64,000 nt of DNA from Dipylidium caninum (taxonomy: Eukaryota; Platyhelminthes; Cestoda; Cyclophyllidea; Dipylidiidae). A model generated the notes under the pieces. It was not told where the DNA came from, ran no database searches, and was given only the letters and a program-made list of their open reading frames with translations. This document shows positions 62,949 to 64,000 of the stretch, piece after piece. The stretch is from positions 496,001 to 560,000 of the forward strand of contig QEYB01000406.1 in NCBI GenBank assembly GCA_017562135.1, in the 5' to 3' direction. The stretch's first letter is position 1, and the number at the start of each line of letters is the position of its first letter. Made by a program: the position numbers and the translations under genes.

Positions 62949-64000
62949 GTTTATTGTAAGATTGCAACATATTCATAACGACTATGCTGCAGGTCTAAAT
63001 AGGCTCCCTCAAAGGCATACAAAATAACATTCCAAAGGGTATAAACAAATATAAAGGTCAAGTAGGCACAAATAGCCTTCAAGAACAAACCTTTACATTT
63101 CTGGGTAAAGTTTCTTATACGTAAACATTGCGTGTTAATATAATTAACAATCTCAACATTTGTGATTTGTGATCAATTGCTCATGCCGTTAGGGAGAAGG
63201 ATATGAATTTAGAAGCTCTATTGTCGAGATATCACAATTGTTAAGGAAAAATCTTTACAAAAGATGAATGGCAAGGCTTATTGCAATTTTCAGACGTCTG
63301 AAGGGTAGCCGAATTCAAGAAGCCAATCACTTGCCTCGATCGCGGGATATGCGTCAGCCCCCATCTTCCATTTTTACTCATACGCGTTAACTAACATAGG
63401 GCCATTGATCGTTATGATGCACCCATGTCTTTCATTGGTGTTCGTTATTTTGCAATGACCAAAGATGGCACTCTCCAACTTGGATCAAGTGACAATATAC
63501 GTTCGAGAGCGACTGAAATTACCTGTGCACTATGGGTTGCAGAATTTATGCGCACGGTGGGATTTTCCGTAGACCAACCATCGTAGAATTACTATCATCA
63601 ACTTTACTCATCAAAGCTTATACCTGATTGGTTAGATTAACAAGGACAATGTTGTGTGCATTCATTAATCGTTTTCAATTAGCTATTTTTTCGCAGTAGA
63701 CTATGTATCTGCTTATTTCACTGGTACTTATTTAAAGACCTCCTCATATTTTACCAGCTTACAGGTCGTTTAGCCATCGTGTGACCAGCATGGGATGCAG
63801 TATATATTATATGCGATTTTTAGAAACCTATTTTCCTCTACAATTTGCTTTTCGTCCATTGCTAAACCCTTTAGTACTTGTGATCATTATTTGAGCCGAT
63901 CTAATTAAAGATTATGGATCCGTGACAGATGTTGTCACTTTAGTAGAATATGTGGTCTTCCCTTTACCTTTTGCATGGGCCTCTGGGTTGATTTGTTTCG
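62949..64000 (-). promoter_or_regulatory. Upstream region of unc-13
   Basis: About 1.05 kb before the unc-13 start codon to the window edge, AT-rich and without an open frame I can support. It should hold the 5' UTR and possibly the promoter. No convincing TATA box, and no good AG acceptor (for a 5' UTR intron or trans-splicing) close to the ATG, can be picked out. Confidence 0.4.

Overview
This is eukaryotic, animal-type DNA. Coding information is split into short exons with GT-AG introns, and two animal genes can be read, both on the minus strand, head to tail. The larger is a complete unc-13/Munc13 synaptic-vesicle priming gene, start codon 62948 and stop 12097-12099. The smaller, 0.9 kb downstream, is a divergent beta-tubulin gene, 11182 down to 7479. 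AT-rich introns of up to about 3.4 kb, a beta-tubulin far from the canonical form, and an UNC-13 with a very long N-terminal linker suggest an invertebrate; a parasitic flatworm such as a tapeworm is my best guess, but that is inference.

Layout: 1-7478 holds no gene I can support, only GGA/GA microsatellites (3.8-4.9 kb). 7479-11182 is the four-exon beta-tubulin, with one apparent base missing in exon 3 and no acidic C-terminal tail. 11183-12096 is the intergenic gap. 12097-62948 is unc-13: 42 exons assembled by eye, in which every neighbouring exon pair has matching phase, giving 2722 codons plus stop. 62949-64000 is upstream sequence that should contain the promoter.

UNC-13 in protein order: C2A (residues about 1-132, exons 62948-61411); a long poorly conserved linker (about 133-1450, exons 61279-35340) with serine/proline-rich and acidic tracts; an amphipathic calmodulin-binding-type helix (about 1455-1471); a 17-nt microexon; a C1 zinc finger with all eight ligands (about 1559-1608); C2B with calcium-loop aspartates (about 1678-1815); the MUN domain (about 1815-2510); and C2C (about 2513-2650). 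This is the order of the long Munc13-1/UNC-13L form, which places SNARE assembly under control of diacylglycerol, calcium and calmodulin at presynaptic active zones.

Points of special interest: a 22-nt first coding exon, a 17-nt internal microexon, a NAGNAG acceptor, a GC-AG intron, a possible in-frame cassette exon (47758-47997), and a tailless, frameshifted beta-tubulin altered at its nucleotide loop and at the positions of Glu198 and Phe200. Family assignments come from recalled alignments; no database search was run.
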